Assembly: GCA_937921035.1 (NCBI GenBank)
Contig: CALEUL010000048.1
Coordinates: 62,001-126,000 of the forward strand
Source: an uncultured Porphyromonadaceae bacterium
Lineage (GTDB): Bacteria; Bacteroidota; Bacteroidia; Bacteroidales; Muribaculaceae
Reading direction: 5' to 3'
DNA length: 64,000 bases
Below, in pieces: positions 1 through 9,231 of this stretch (within the stretch, counting starts at the first letter, position 1; every line of letters begins with the position of its first letter). The notes under the pieces were generated by a model. That model saw only the letters and a list, made by a program, of their open reading frames with translations. It was not told the DNA's origin and did not search any database. The position numbers and the translations under genes are program-made.

Positions 1-117
1 TCGCTTACATCATGGCGTCCGCAGCACACTCTGGAGGACGGCCTCCGCAAGACAATAGACTGGTTCCGCCAACCCGCCAATCTTGCCAAATACAAGCCCG
101 ACATATATAACCGATGA
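1..117 (+). CDS. C-terminal end of NAD-dependent epimerase/dehydratase-like protein (partial)
   Basis: The window opens inside a reading frame that ends with TGA at 115-117; 38 residues are visible. They contain LEDGLRKTIDWF followed by YKPDIYN, the closing helix pattern of extended short-chain dehydrogenases acting on nucleotide sugars (UDP-glucuronate decarboxylase or dTDP-glucose 4,6-dehydratase type). The Rossmann domain and catalytic YxxxK lie outside the window, so substrate and exact reaction cannot be given. A strong hairpin follows within 11 bases, so this is the last gene of its transcript. The assignment rests on this short tail alone. Confidence 0.55.
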   Translation, partial: SLTSWRPQHTLEDGLRKTIDWFRQPANLAKYKPDIYNR

Positions 118-127
118 TACATATACA

Positions 128-154
128 GAGCGCCCGGCCATCGGCCGGGCGCTC
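128..154. terminator. Perfect GC-rich hairpin between convergent genes
   Basis: A 12-bp perfect stem (GAGCGCCCGGCC and its complement) with loop ATC, followed by CTTGTT on the plus strand. It separates the epimerase-like gene from the convergent phosphodiester glycosidase gene and can end transcription from either side. Confidence 0.8.
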
Positions 155-170
155 TTGTTCAGTCTGGGAA

Positions 171-3038
171 TTATCGGATATATTCTTTGCTCACTTTGTT
201 GCCTCGACGGACAATGTAGATGCCGCTTCCGGGATTACGCACCTGCACGCCTTGCAGGTTGTAGTATACAGGTTCGGCATTCTCTTCCTCTGCCTCGATT
301 TCAACATCCTCAATCCCTGCCGGGGTGTCGGTGGTGAAGCGGAGCAGTGCTCCGGCGATGGCACCCGTTAAGAGTCCGTTGAATTTGCCGGTGCAGTTGT
401 AAACATAGATGTCTACGTTGTTGCTGTCTGCAATTCGGGCGGTGATAGTGTTGTATCCGGCGTTGGCCGACTTGAAATCTTTGTTCTTCCACTCACCCAC
501 TATGTTTCCGTCTGTATCGAGAACGCAGATGTTCTGGCCGCTGTTGTTGTCGGCAGTTTCATCGGCAGTTGTAAAGGCTACCGCGAAGTAGCGTTTTCCG
601 CCGAGTTCGAAGGTGTCGAAGCCGTTCAGACGGGAGTAGTTGCCCCAGTCGAGTGCCAGATTGTCGGAGATGATACCGTTGTCGCGATACATCAGGAATG
701 CGCTGCCGCTTCCGATACCGAGGCTTTTGGAGTACCAGATATATGTGTCGTTAATAGGTTTGCCGGTCATTTCATTAACAGTGGCATATCGCGGCTGAAT
801 GGTGGTGCAGGTATTGTTGCTTGTTGCGGATGTAATGTAAATTGTGGAGGATAGCTCGTTTGTGGCCGTAACGTTGTCGAGGTTGCCGTCGCCGGAAAAG
901 TGGATAATGTTGGCCTTGTTCATCTCCGAGGAGTCGGAAGATTTCGGAGCCACATATACGTAGGCGTCTTTCGTAAGGTCGCCAACTACGCGGCCGATAT
1001 TGTCGATTCGCGATGCGATAGTTCCGGGGTCGGTTATAAAATGTCTGGCTTTACCGGTGGCCGGACTGTATACAGTCCAGACATAATAGGATTCGGGAGT
1101 TGTGAAGCGGTGTCCTACAAGGAAGTTACCGGCATCGTCGGTGCTGATGGCCGTACCGTAGTAGTCGGGTGTGCCGTTTATGGGTTCGGTTAGCGCGGGT
1201 AGTTTGTATTTGGGCGTGAGGGTGCCTTGTTCGTTGATTTCGGCAATGGACATTGTTTTCATGTCCACGGTGTAGAATTTACCGTTGTAGCCGGTTGCGA
1301 AGCGTACGCACGATTGTGATTTGATTGCGTCGGATGAACTCCAGTCGGGCGCAGTCTTGTCCCAGCCGTCGTTATAGGCCTGGTTAACGAAGTGCCAAAC
1401 TTCGCTGAGGGCGTTAGGTTCTTCGTCGGAACCCAGAGGAGCGTCGGGCGTGTAGGGCAGCGGCGTCATTACGGGAGCGCTGTCGTTACCGGAGGTAATG
1501 TAGGCACCTCCGTCGTTGACGGTGATATCCACGCCGCAGACGATGTCGCCGAAGGTAACAACGCCGCGTGTGGCGGCCGATGTACTGCCGGCTGTGAAAG
1601 TAGTGCCGCTCACAGTGCCTAATGCGGGAGCTACGGCTATTGAGAAGCCTTTTACATTCTTATTGACCAGCACACCGTATCTGTTGTATCCGAAAACTAC
1701 AGGCGTGAAAGATTCTCCAGCTGCAAGTTTCACGTTCTTCTGGTAAACTTCGATGCTGCTTATCTGTTCGTCGACTGGCGATGTAGATACTGCGAAGAAG
1801 CCGTTGGCAACGGGGCGCAGATAGCTGGTATCGCCATAGGGAACGTTGCGGATATCCAGTGTGTGGTTGTACAGCTGCGAGGAGCCGCCGCCGTCGCATG
1901 CCATTGCCGTATAGCAGCCGAGTGCGTGCATCAGTTGTCCCATTGTTTCCATCTTGAAGCCGCTGGAAGTGCCGTAGGATTTTTTCTCGCTGTCGTTCAC
2001 TTTGCTGAGGCTGGAATATTTGTCGGCAACAAGCAGTATCAGTCGCGAGCGGTCGGCATTATAGCCGATGGCTGTACGGGCCTGTGGGCTGGTGAAGTGG
2101 TCGACAACATTTGCGGAGAAGTATTCTTTCGGGGCTACTTCGCCGTCGATAACCAGCATGGAGCAGCCGCCAACCGATTGGATGAAGTCGGTTTCCTTAT
2201 TATTATGGAAGATTATGGGTTTAAGTGAAACCTTGTCGCCAGGGTGAAGCTGCTGCATAAGGGTTTGCGCACGTCCGATTCCCGAAAGCACGTAACCGTT
2301 CTCGGGTATTGTCATGTTGCCGGCATTCTCGACGCCTTCGGATGTAATCTCGAACACGGCGTCGTTGGTTTTTATGTTACCGGAAACCAATTTCATTGTG
2401 CATTCGCGTCCCCACTTGTTTGTTCCGGTGGAGGCATTCTCGCTGGTGTAGATAACAAGGAAGTTATCGCCGCGCGAACCGTTAATATGGTAGGCGTACG
2501 TTTCTCCTCCGGGAAAAACCATGTACTTGCCGGCTGTAAGATTCTGAAGGATGCGAATGTCTTTGGCGCCGGAAACATTCACGAACGAAGCCCATTTGGC
2601 CCATGAGGCACCGCCTGAGCCGTCGTTGTAGTACACTCCGTCTACCATCGAGTGGCTGAGAGTGCGTGTTGGCGAGCCTGTCATATTAAAAAAGTCGCTG
2701 TTCACGCCGGCTATGTACACGCCTTTGCCCTGGGCCGTCTTTCTGGTGCCCATATTGCGGACGTTTTCTTTAAGGTCGCCGTTATCCTGCGCCTGAACGC
2801 CGCGGAGTTCGAGGTCGGGGTTGTTGAGATCGATTGTGCTATAGTGTACGTTGGTTGTGTAGCTGCTGTTGTTTTCCTGCCACGACATTCGCAGGCCGGT
2901 GGATGTCATGCCGGGGCCTGTTGTAGAGTGGTAGAGAGTGTCTACGGTAAATGGTGTGCCTCCCAAGGTCCATTGCCCGTATGCTCCGGCTGTTAGCACA
3001 GATGCCAGTGCGGCGAGCGATAAGAATAATTTTTTCAT
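171..3038 (-). CDS. Secreted phosphodiester glycosidase (NAGPA/DUF2233 family) with C-terminal tail
   Basis: A 955-residue exported protein with signal peptide MKKLFLSLAALASVLTAGAYG. Residues of about 90-430 match the NAGPA-type phosphodiester glycosidase fold: a TAIGYNADRSRLILLVAD strand pair and the signature ACDGGGSSQLY near residue 380. The family includes the human uncovering enzyme, which removes N-acetylglucosamine from a phosphodiester, so cleavage of a sugar-phosphodiester bond is likely; the real substrate is unknown. An Ig-like segment follows (about 435-520), then about 350 residues without clear motifs. The protein ends in a YYNLQGVQV...GIYIV tail of about 35 residues, similar to sorting or anchoring tails of Bacteroidales secreted proteins. 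It is the last gene of a three-gene minus-strand operon, 31 bases after the esterase gene. Confidence 0.85.
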   Translation of the reverse strand: MKKLFLSLAALASVLTAGAYGQWTLGGTPFTVDTLYHSTTGPGMTSTGLRMSWQENNSSYTTNVHYSTIDLNNPDLELRGVQAQDNGDLKENVRNMGTRKTAQGKGVYIAGVNSDFFNMTGSPTRTLSHSMVDGVYYNDGSGGASWAKWASFVNVSGAKDIRILQNLTAGKYMVFPGGETYAYHINGSRGDNFLVIYTSENASTGTNKWGRECTMKLVSGNIKTNDAVFEITSEGVENAGNMTIPENGYVLSGIGRAQTLMQQLHPGDKVSLKPIIFHNNKETDFIQSVGGCSMLVIDGEVAPKEYFSANVVDHFTSPQARTAIGYNADRSRLILLVADKYSSLSKVNDSEKKSYGTSSGFKMETMGQLMHALGCYTAMACDGGGSSQLYNHTLDIRNVPYGDTSYLRPVANGFFAVSTSPVDEQISSIEVYQKNVKLAAGESFTPVVFGYNRYGVLVNKNVKGFSIAVAPALGTVSGTTFTAGSTSAATRGVVTFGDIVCGVDITVNDGGAYITSGNDSAPVMTPLPYTPDAPLGSDEEPNALSEVWHFVNQAYNDGWDKTAPDWSSSDAIKSQSCVRFATGYNGKFYTVDMKTMSIAEINEQGTLTPKYKLPALTEPINGTPDYYGTAISTDDAGNFLVGHRFTTPESYYVWTVYSPATGKARHFITDPGTIASRIDNIGRVVGDLTKDAYVYVAPKSSDSSEMNKANIIHFSGDGNLDNVTATNELSSTIYITSATSNNTCTTIQPRYATVNEMTGKPINDTYIWYSKSLGIGSGSAFLMYRDNGIISDNLALDWGNYSRLNGFDTFELGGKRYFAVAFTTADETADNNSGQNICVLDTDGNIVGEWKNKDFKSANAGYNTITARIADSNNVDIYVYNCTGKFNGLLTGAIAGALLRFTTDTPAGIEDVEIEAEEENAEPVYYNLQGVQVRNPGSGIYIVRRGNKVSKEYIR

Positions 3039-3069
3039 GAAATATAGTAATTGTATTTGTTTGTTGTTT

Positions 3070-4380
3070 TTATCCTGCGCCCTGCGAAGCCGGGCGTATA
3101 TCGTTGTTGCGGTGAACGTTCATGCGCCGGGTGTATGCACAGTGTCCGTCGGTGATTGTTATTGCTCCTTCGTCGATTGTCAGACTGCCACTCTCGGCAT
3201 CGAAGCCGACGGGCAGGCGCAGAATGCCGCGTACGCGTCCGTTCTGGTCGCAGATCTGTATACCTGCCGTGGTGAGAACCCACAGCCAGCCGTCGCCGTC
3301 GAAAGCCATAGAGTTTATATTCAAAGCACTGTTATCGATGGAGTGCAGCCAGTAGAATCTCTGTCCGTACTTTCGTTCGCCGTCGGTGCCGATTATATAT
3401 TGGTCTATATAATTGCTGCGGGGTACTGCGACAGCCACGTGCGCGCCACCTGGGTAAATGGCTTCTTTGCTTGCAGAGACCGCTGGTATATGTTCATGCG
3501 CCGACCAGCCTTCGTCCGCTATAAGAAGGTCTTTTAGCAGTCCGTTGCCCGTTGTGCCGGTGGGGATGGGGGTGGGGTAGTCGCGCCACATCCATGTCAT
3601 CACCTCGGGGAAAATCTGGCTTGAGCGTGCAACGCTGTGGCCGCCCTCGGCCCAGTCGAAAGCGCAGTCGTAACCGGCGAATTCCAGTGCCGACGCCAGT
3701 TTTCGGTTCCCTTCGTACCAGCTTCCGAAAATCGGGTTCCATGTATCAGAGAAACCGTCCTGCAGGAAGATACGCAGCGGCAGAGGTTCGTGTTTGCGTA
3801 CAATAGCCTCGATATCGTTGCCGCCGCGCATGGGCACAAATGTGCCGCAGCCGCTGAATATTTTTCCGAATAGGTCGGGACGTTGCCAGGCTGCGTTGAA
3901 GGCAGCGATACCGCCGCTGCTGAGACCGAAAATCATTCTGTCCTCCGGTTGCCGCGATAGAACGATGCGCCGCCCGTCGGCTGTCGTTGTGGCTTCCACA
4001 GCCGGTAATAGTTCTTTTTCCAAAAATTTGGCGAAGCGGTCGTCAGTGGCGTCGAACTCGTTGCTGCGGTTGTAGCGGAGCACGTTGCCGTCATTGTCAG
4101 CGATATATCCGGGCTGCAGAAACACACCTATGGTTACAGGCATACGCCCGGCAGCCACGAGTGTGTCCATTACTTCCGGAGCGTTACACAGAATTCCGTC
4201 CAGACCTACATACAGCGCTGCCGGTGCGGAGCCATCGTAGGAATCCGGTACTGCAATTTTATATGTGTGTAGCGTGCCCGGAAAAATATCCGAGTCGCTG
4301 AGGGTGCCGTCGATTATCGTCTGTCCGGCGAATGCTGAAACAGCGACTGTCATTGCGGCGAATAATAAGGAATGTCTCAC
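3070..4380 (-). CDS. Exported esterase, alpha/beta-hydrolase of the enterochelin-esterase type
   Basis: About 436 residues. I chose the GTG at 4380 because it gives a complete signal peptide (MRHSLLFAAMTVAVSAFA) and lies 8 bases after the upstream stop; the ATG at 4353 would cut that signal, and the longer open frame upstream only reads across the neighbouring gene. The nucleophile elbow is GLSSGG, with a downstream acid (FLQDGFSDTW) and the catalytic histidine in EGGHSVARSS, which together form an Esterase-D/IroE-like domain. The last 100 residues (SMAFDGDGWLWVLTTAGIQ) look like blades of a sugar-lactonase-type propeller, so this may be a fusion. It probably removes ester-linked groups from a glycan or small molecule in the envelope. 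It lies between an SGNH hydrolase and a phosphodiester glycosidase in one operon. Confidence 0.8.
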   Translation of the reverse strand: MRHSLLFAAMTVAVSAFAGQTIIDGTLSDSDIFPGTLHTYKIAVPDSYDGSAPAALYVGLDGILCNAPEVMDTLVAAGRMPVTIGVFLQPGYIADNDGNVLRYNRSNEFDATDDRFAKFLEKELLPAVEATTTADGRRIVLSRQPEDRMIFGLSSGGIAAFNAAWQRPDLFGKIFSGCGTFVPMRGGNDIEAIVRKHEPLPLRIFLQDGFSDTWNPIFGSWYEGNRKLASALEFAGYDCAFDWAEGGHSVARSSQIFPEVMTWMWRDYPTPIPTGTTGNGLLKDLLIADEGWSAHEHIPAVSASKEAIYPGGAHVAVAVPRSNYIDQYIIGTDGERKYGQRFYWLHSIDNSALNINSMAFDGDGWLWVLTTAGIQICDQNGRVRGILRLPVGFDAESGSLTIDEGAITITDGHCAYTRRMNVHRNNDIRPASQGAG

Positions 4381-4388
4381 TGAATGTG

Positions 4389-5084
4389 CTATTTGATGTA
4401 AACGGGGTCGAGTGCTTCGCGGACTTGCGATGCAACGGCCTTCATGCCTGCCTGAGAGGGATGCCCGGCAATCTTGTCTATGTCGTGCAGCTCGATAACT
4501 GGTACCTTGTATTTTTTGCATATAACTTTCGACGATTCGGGCACCTCCCCTTCCAGATCGGAGTTGAGGATAAAGTAAATATCTGTTTCTGGATAGATAG
4601 TCCGCATGTTCTGAAGCAGATACGACAGTGCCGGACGGTAGTTGAACAAATCGTCGCGTTTGAAGTTCTTGTTCTGATATTCGCCAGCGGGAACCTTGGC
4701 CCATGCGTCGTTGGTGCCGCCGAAAATAAGGATTATGTCGGGAGTGCCGAGGCCGTACATGCGGGTGATGAACGAGCGGTCGGAATAGTCGTGCTTATTG
4801 TAGCCGGTAAAGCAGATTGTGGCGCCAGAATAGGAGTTGTTTACGCCAAGCGTGTAGGGGGAGTCCTCGGTGGTGAGTATTTTCCACCATGTCTGTTCCG
4901 GTTTTGTTACATCGTTACCTTTGTTTGGCTCTGACTTGTACCATATGCGGTTGTTCTTTGGCCAAACAAGGCCCTCGTAGGTTGAATATGAGTCGCCTAA
5001 AACGGAAACGACCGGTTTTTCTGCGTATGATGCGACGAATACAAACAGCAGCATTGCTGCCAATACACGTAATTTTGTTTTCAT
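4389..5084 (-). CDS. Exported SGNH/GDSL hydrolase
   Basis: A 231-residue protein with signal peptide MKTKLRVLAAMLLFVFVASYA. The SGNH blocks are clear: block I VLGDSYS with the nucleophile serine, block III FGGTNDAW, and block V as HPSQAGM with the catalytic histidine (here the usual DxxH acid position is less obvious). These enzymes are esterases or acetyl-esterases acting on carbohydrate or lipid esters; the substrate here is not visible. It is first in the minus-strand operon; a TAAATTTG -7 box lies about 40 bases upstream. A second SGNH enzyme of a different subfamily is encoded divergently at 5289. Confidence 0.85.
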   Translation of the reverse strand: MKTKLRVLAAMLLFVFVASYAEKPVVSVLGDSYSTYEGLVWPKNNRIWYKSEPNKGNDVTKPEQTWWKILTTEDSPYTLGVNNSYSGATICFTGYNKHDYSDRSFITRMYGLGTPDIILIFGGTNDAWAKVPAGEYQNKNFKRDDLFNYRPALSYLLQNMRTIYPETDIYFILNSDLEGEVPESSKVICKKYKVPVIELHDIDKIAGHPSQAGMKAVASQVREALDPVYIK

Positions 5085-5122
5085 TGTGTTAATTCGGTTT
5101 AAAAATTAATTTTAAGGCACGA

Positions 5123-5130
5123 CAAATTTA
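5123..5130 (-). promoter_or_regulatory. -7 box TAAATTTG of the minus-strand hydrolase operon
   Basis: Matches the Bacteroidetes TAnnTTTG element; 38 bases separate it from the ATG at 5084. No convincing -33 element is seen. Confidence 0.55.
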
Positions 5131-5265
5131 CTAATAATTTTTGTTACACAGCCACTATATTATATTTAGTTTTAATATAGCGCATAATTTGTTGGAATTA
5201 TAAGTTTCTTACCACGAAGTTCGCCAGGATTTTCATTACCGGACGGAACTTTCGTTTTTTTTACG

Positions 5266-5273
5266 TATATTTG
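5266..5273 (+). promoter_or_regulatory. -7 box TATATTTG of the plus-strand hydrolase operon
   Basis: TAnnTTTG element 16 bases before the ATG at 5289. Its position rules out the alternative in-frame ATG at 5271, which overlaps the box, and so fixes the start of the gene. Confidence 0.65.
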
Positions 5274-5288
5274 CACAAAATCTGTCCC

Positions 5289-6389
5289 ATGAATAATCTG
5301 ACACGTTGTCTGTTTTGCCTTACTGTCTGTGCCGCCGCCATGTTTGCCCCAGCGGCTGTTGTTGACGAACTGGATTTCCGTCCACTTGCTGATATGCCTG
5401 TTTTGGGTACCCTTGCACCGGATGCTTCGGCTAAATATACTCGTTTGCCTGACTCGCTTAAAGGAATGGTGCGCGAGGGACTCTGGAATCTTGGCCAGAA
5501 TTCGGCCGGTATGTCGGTACGTTTTCGTACCGACTCGCACCGTCTTGCGGCGCGCTGGCATTCGCGCCAGAAGTTCAACATGAACCACATGACGGCCACC
5601 GGTATCCGTGGCCTCGACCTTTATGTGCGCGACGGCGACAAGTGGACAACTCTGGGAAGCGCGCGTCCGAGTTTCAACAGCCATAACAGCACATCGCTCC
5701 TTGTGGCCGACATGGAGCCTGGTGTCATGCGCGAGTATATGCTTTATCTGTCGCTGTACGACGGCGTGGACAGCCTGTTTATCGGTGTCGATTCGTCGGC
5801 TGTGCTGCTTCCTCCGGCGCTGAATTTCCCCAGACCTGGAAAGCCTGTCGTGATGTACGGCACGAGTATTCTTCAAGGCGGATGTGCCACACGCCCCGGT
5901 ATGGCGCACACAAATATTCTGCAGCGCGAATTGGACCGCGAAGTGGTGAACCTCGGTTTCAGCGGCAACGGTCGCCTCGACTATGATATAGCGCATCTGA
6001 TAGCTGATAACGATGTCTCGATGGTGATTATTGATGCTCTGCCGAACTGCAAGGCTTCCGATCTTGACGAGAACCTTGCGGAATTTGTAGCTATTATTCG
6101 CAAAAAGCATCCGGTTGTACCTATCGTGCTTGTGGAAAGTCCTATGTTCCCCATTCACCGCTTCGACCGCGAGGTACATCAGACCCTCACTGACAAGAAC
6201 AACCACTTGCGTGCCATTTATCAATGGATGGTGGATGAAGGGGACAAAAATCTGTATCTTTTCCCAGCGGAAAAGACCCTCGGTAATCTTGTAGAGGCGA
6301 CTGTAGACAATTATCACTATACCGACTATGGCTTTCAGGCTTATGCCGACGAGCTGCTTCCTGTTATCAGAAAACTACTTAAAGATTAA
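5289..6389 (+). CDS. Exported SGNH hydrolase with GxDLY N-terminal domain
   Basis: About 366 residues with an N-terminal signal sequence (MNNLTRCLFCLTVCAAAMFAPA). The first half carries the GxDLY motif as RGLDLYVRDG, and the second half is a Lipase_GDSL_3-type SGNH domain: nucleophile in VMYGTSILQGG, oxyanion block FSGNG, catalytic histidine in DNYHYTDYGF. This pairing is typical of carbohydrate acetyl-esterase-like proteins of Bacteroidetes. The start is set by the -7 box at 5266-5273. The GHL10 gene follows after 10 bases, so the two are co-transcribed. Likely role: de-esterification of an extracytoplasmic glycan, together with the neighbouring hydrolases. Confidence 0.85.
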   Translation: MNNLTRCLFCLTVCAAAMFAPAAVVDELDFRPLADMPVLGTLAPDASAKYTRLPDSLKGMVREGLWNLGQNSAGMSVRFRTDSHRLAARWHSRQKFNMNHMTATGIRGLDLYVRDGDKWTTLGSARPSFNSHNSTSLLVADMEPGVMREYMLYLSLYDGVDSLFIGVDSSAVLLPPALNFPRPGKPVVMYGTSILQGGCATRPGMAHTNILQRELDREVVNLGFSGNGRLDYDIAHLIADNDVSMVIIDALPNCKASDLDENLAEFVAIIRKKHPVVPIVLVESPMFPIHRFDREVHQTLTDKNNHLRAIYQWMVDEGDKNLYLFPAEKTLGNLVEATVDNYHYTDYGFQAYADELLPVIRKLLKD

Positions 6390-6399
6390 CCAGTAATAC

Positions 6400-9231
6400 A
6401 TGAAACTACATTCTGTTTTAGCGGCAGGCGCCGCCATCATGCTTTCGTGCGCTACCACTTTCGCGCAAAGCCCCAAACGTGAATTCCGTTCCGTGTGGCT
6501 AACAACCTATTCCAACATCGACTGGCCTTCTAAGAAGGGTACATCCGCTTCGATGCAGAAACTGCAGAAAGAAGAGCTTATAAAGTATCTCGACGACCAT
6601 GCCAAGCGCAATTTCACAACAATTCTGTTCCATGTGCGCACTTGTGCCGATGCTGTGTACAAGTCCAGCTACGAGCCGTTCAGCGAATATGTATCCGGCA
6701 CGCGCGGCGTAGATCCGGGATGGGATCCTCTGGAATTTGTAGTTGAAGAATGCCACAAGCGCGGTCTTGAGTGTTACGCATGGATGAATCCTTTCCGCCT
6801 GAGTGCCAACAGCAAGCAGCAGCGCAACACTCCCACCGACAAGATGCTTCGCGAGAACGGATGGATAATCGACAATGGCAAGGGGTATGAGACGTTCAAC
6901 CCAGCAATCCCCGAGGCCCGGGAGTATATCCTTAAAGTTATCAAGGAAGTATATACCAATTACCGTATAGACGGCCTGCTGTTTGACGATTATTTCTATC
7001 CCAACGGAATTCCAGAGGACGAGACCGCTGGAGACTGGAAGGATTACATTGCTGCCGACGACGGTACATCCTTCGGCGACTGGCGCCGCGAGAACATAAA
7101 CAGTTTCATGCGTGATCTTTACGAACAGATATCAGAGGACCGTCCCGACCTTGTGTTTGGTCTCAGCCCTGCTGGCATATCGCACAACAATTCCGGTTAT
7201 CCGGGTGCCGACCCCGCAATACCGGGGACTACCGACTGGCAGTATGGCGATATTTATTCCGATCCTGTGGCGTGGCTGTACGACCAGAGCATCGATTTTA
7301 TTTCCCCGCAAATCTACTGGTTCTGTATTCCTGGTAACAACTCTTATACCACGGCTGCTCCATTTGAAAAATTAGTTTCGTGGTGGACGAAGGTATCGAA
7401 GCACTACGACCGTTATATGTATGCCAGTCTGGCACCCTACCGTATGGCTGACAGCAACGGCAAACCCGTGTACAATAACGAATCCCACTGGTCCGACCTC
7501 GACAAGCAGATAAAGATTTGCCGTACTTATAACGGCAGTTGTGTTGGCCAGGCATATTTCAGTGCCAAATATATGGACGGTCCGTTATGTTCGGGTTGGG
7601 GTGAATATCTTCAGGAAAATGCTTATCAGCAGAAAGCCATTTCGCCCAGAATTACATGGAAAGAGCGCCCTGAGATTGCCAAGCCCGACGCCAAGCGCGA
7701 AGGTAATGTAATTTCCTGGACGCCGGCCGACCAGAGTGGTATCGCCCCCATAATGCGTTATACCGTTTATGCAGTGCCTGCGACAGTAAGCATTAAATCG
7801 GCTACCGGCGCCGATGGCATTTCCAACGCATATCTGCTCGATGTTGTTTACGGCGGCAGTTACACCATTCCGGCGGACCGCCGTAGCGGATACTGGTATG
7901 CCGTGTGCGCTTTCGACGGCTACGGATTCGAGTCGGAACCTGCGGTTATCGAGTATGATCCTACCTTGCGCGAAGAAATTACCAAAGACGAGGCCGCTTA
8001 TCCCGAAGCCGACGGATTAAAGATCGAGAGCCTGTGGTACCGCGCAGTGAACGGTGCATACAGCTATATCGATTTCCCCGACAACGGTAACGGAAACCGT
8101 GGTGTCGCTGTTGCTGGAGGCAGTGTTTTTGTAAGCGGCCGTTCCGACAACTCCGCCCAGGCTGTGGCAACAGTGAATGAATACGATATCGAAACCGGCG
8201 AGCTGCTGAATGAGTACAATATCGACTTCCCTGCGGTTGCGTACAAGTGCAACGATATTGTATCCGACAATAACGGGAAGCTGTATATAAACAACCTTGT
8301 GCTGAACATAAACGATAATCCGCTGTATATCTATAGTTTCGACCCAGCCACGGGAGCGACTGCCAAGGTTGCCGAACTTACGATGAAGCAGACTCGCGCT
8401 ACCAAACGTGTCGATCATGTGGATGTAGAGGACCTCGGTGAGGGGCGCCTGCATGTTTATGCGGCTCTTTCGGGCAGCGCCGACATTGTTCGTTGGACCG
8501 TCGAGAATGGCAATACAACCGGTGAAGAAATCATGACGGCCGCAAAGATGTGTCCGCAGGCTTCGAAAGACTTCGGTATTTCTGCCCGCGTGTTCCATGT
8601 TGCCGGTGATACTGTTGTTGTGGATGCCGGTCTTACCTATCCCGCCGAATATGATTTCCAATCCGGCGAATTGATTGCTGGTATCGATGCCGGAGAACTC
8701 ATTCCCGATGGAGCCACCACTTCCGGTTTCGTTACTTTCGGCCCGGACAACAGCTTTATGGCTTATCCTGCTGCCGACACCTATGCAGAGGGTGGCATAC
8801 GCTTTAACGTAGTTCGCGGCAACGGCGATGCATTTACAGATAGCCGCCGTCTGTGGACGCTCCCCCAGACAGGTATGGGTGCAAATCATCCGCAGTATAT
8901 CACAGGCGCCGCACCTGTGGCAGCCCGCACCGTTACAACAGAAAACGGCTGGTATTCCGACGTAGCTTTCCTGGCTCCCGGCAACGCTTTGGCTGTGTAC
9001 AGGATAAGTCCTGCCGGTCAGGATGCCGTAGAGGAAGTGGAGGCAGCTGTGGATTATACCGTTATCGGAGGCCGCGCATGGTTTGTGGCTCCCGGCGACG
9101 TATGTATATACACTACTGCAGGTCAGCTTGTAAAGTCGGAAAAGAATGTGCTGTCGGTTGAACTGCCCGAAGTCGCCGGCATATATATTCTGACCTACAA
9201 CGGCAAAGCGCTCCGCATAGCGGTTCGCTAA
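6400..9231 (+). CDS. Secreted glycoside hydrolase-like protein, GHL10 (DUF187) family
   Basis: A 943-residue exported protein (signal MKLHSVLAAGAAIMLSCATTFA). Residues of about 28-400 are a GHL10 domain: the FRSVWLTTYSNIDWP opening, the barrel strand GLLFDDYFYP with paired acids near residue 197, and FISPQIYW. E. coli DigH (YddW), a family member, cuts denuded peptidoglycan strands, so a glycan-strand hydrolase is likely. A fibronectin-III-like segment follows (about 420-520), then about 340 residues of probable propeller and a C-terminal IYTTAGQLV...GIYILTY tail like those of other secreted proteins here. Its TAA overlaps the TAG of the convergent EamA gene by two bases, leaving no room for an intergenic terminator. 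Confidence 0.85.
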   Translation: MKLHSVLAAGAAIMLSCATTFAQSPKREFRSVWLTTYSNIDWPSKKGTSASMQKLQKEELIKYLDDHAKRNFTTILFHVRTCADAVYKSSYEPFSEYVSGTRGVDPGWDPLEFVVEECHKRGLECYAWMNPFRLSANSKQQRNTPTDKMLRENGWIIDNGKGYETFNPAIPEAREYILKVIKEVYTNYRIDGLLFDDYFYPNGIPEDETAGDWKDYIAADDGTSFGDWRRENINSFMRDLYEQISEDRPDLVFGLSPAGISHNNSGYPGADPAIPGTTDWQYGDIYSDPVAWLYDQSIDFISPQIYWFCIPGNNSYTTAAPFEKLVSWWTKVSKHYDRYMYASLAPYRMADSNGKPVYNNESHWSDLDKQIKICRTYNGSCVGQAYFSAKYMDGPLCSGWGEYLQENAYQQKAISPRITWKERPEIAKPDAKREGNVISWTPADQSGIAPIMRYTVYAVPATVSIKSATGADGISNAYLLDVVYGGSYTIPADRRSGYWYAVCAFDGYGFESEPAVIEYDPTLREEITKDEAAYPEADGLKIESLWYRAVNGAYSYIDFPDNGNGNRGVAVAGGSVFVSGRSDNSAQAVATVNEYDIETGELLNEYNIDFPAVAYKCNDIVSDNNGKLYINNLVLNINDNPLYIYSFDPATGATAKVAELTMKQTRATKRVDHVDVEDLGEGRLHVYAALSGSADIVRWTVENGNTTGEEIMTAAKMCPQASKDFGISARVFHVAGDTVVVDAGLTYPAEYDFQSGELIAGIDAGELIPDGATTSGFVTFGPDNSFMAYPAADTYAEGGIRFNVVRGNGDAFTDSRRLWTLPQTGMGANHPQYITGAAPVAARTVTTENGWYSDVAFLAPGNALAVYRISPAGQDAVEEVEAAVDYTVIGGRAWFVAPGDVCIYTTAGQLVKSEKNVLSVELPEVAGIYILTYNGKALRIAVR

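Noticed and set aside
4381..4704. Upstream extension of the esterase frame
   Set aside because: It overlaps the SGNH hydrolase gene, lacks a signal peptide and reads as low-quality protein; the GTG at 4380 gives a complete signal.
5172..6317. 381-codon minus-strand frame opposite the GxDLY hydrolase
   Set aside because: Composition is rich in His and Arg with no domain; it also crosses the promoter region.
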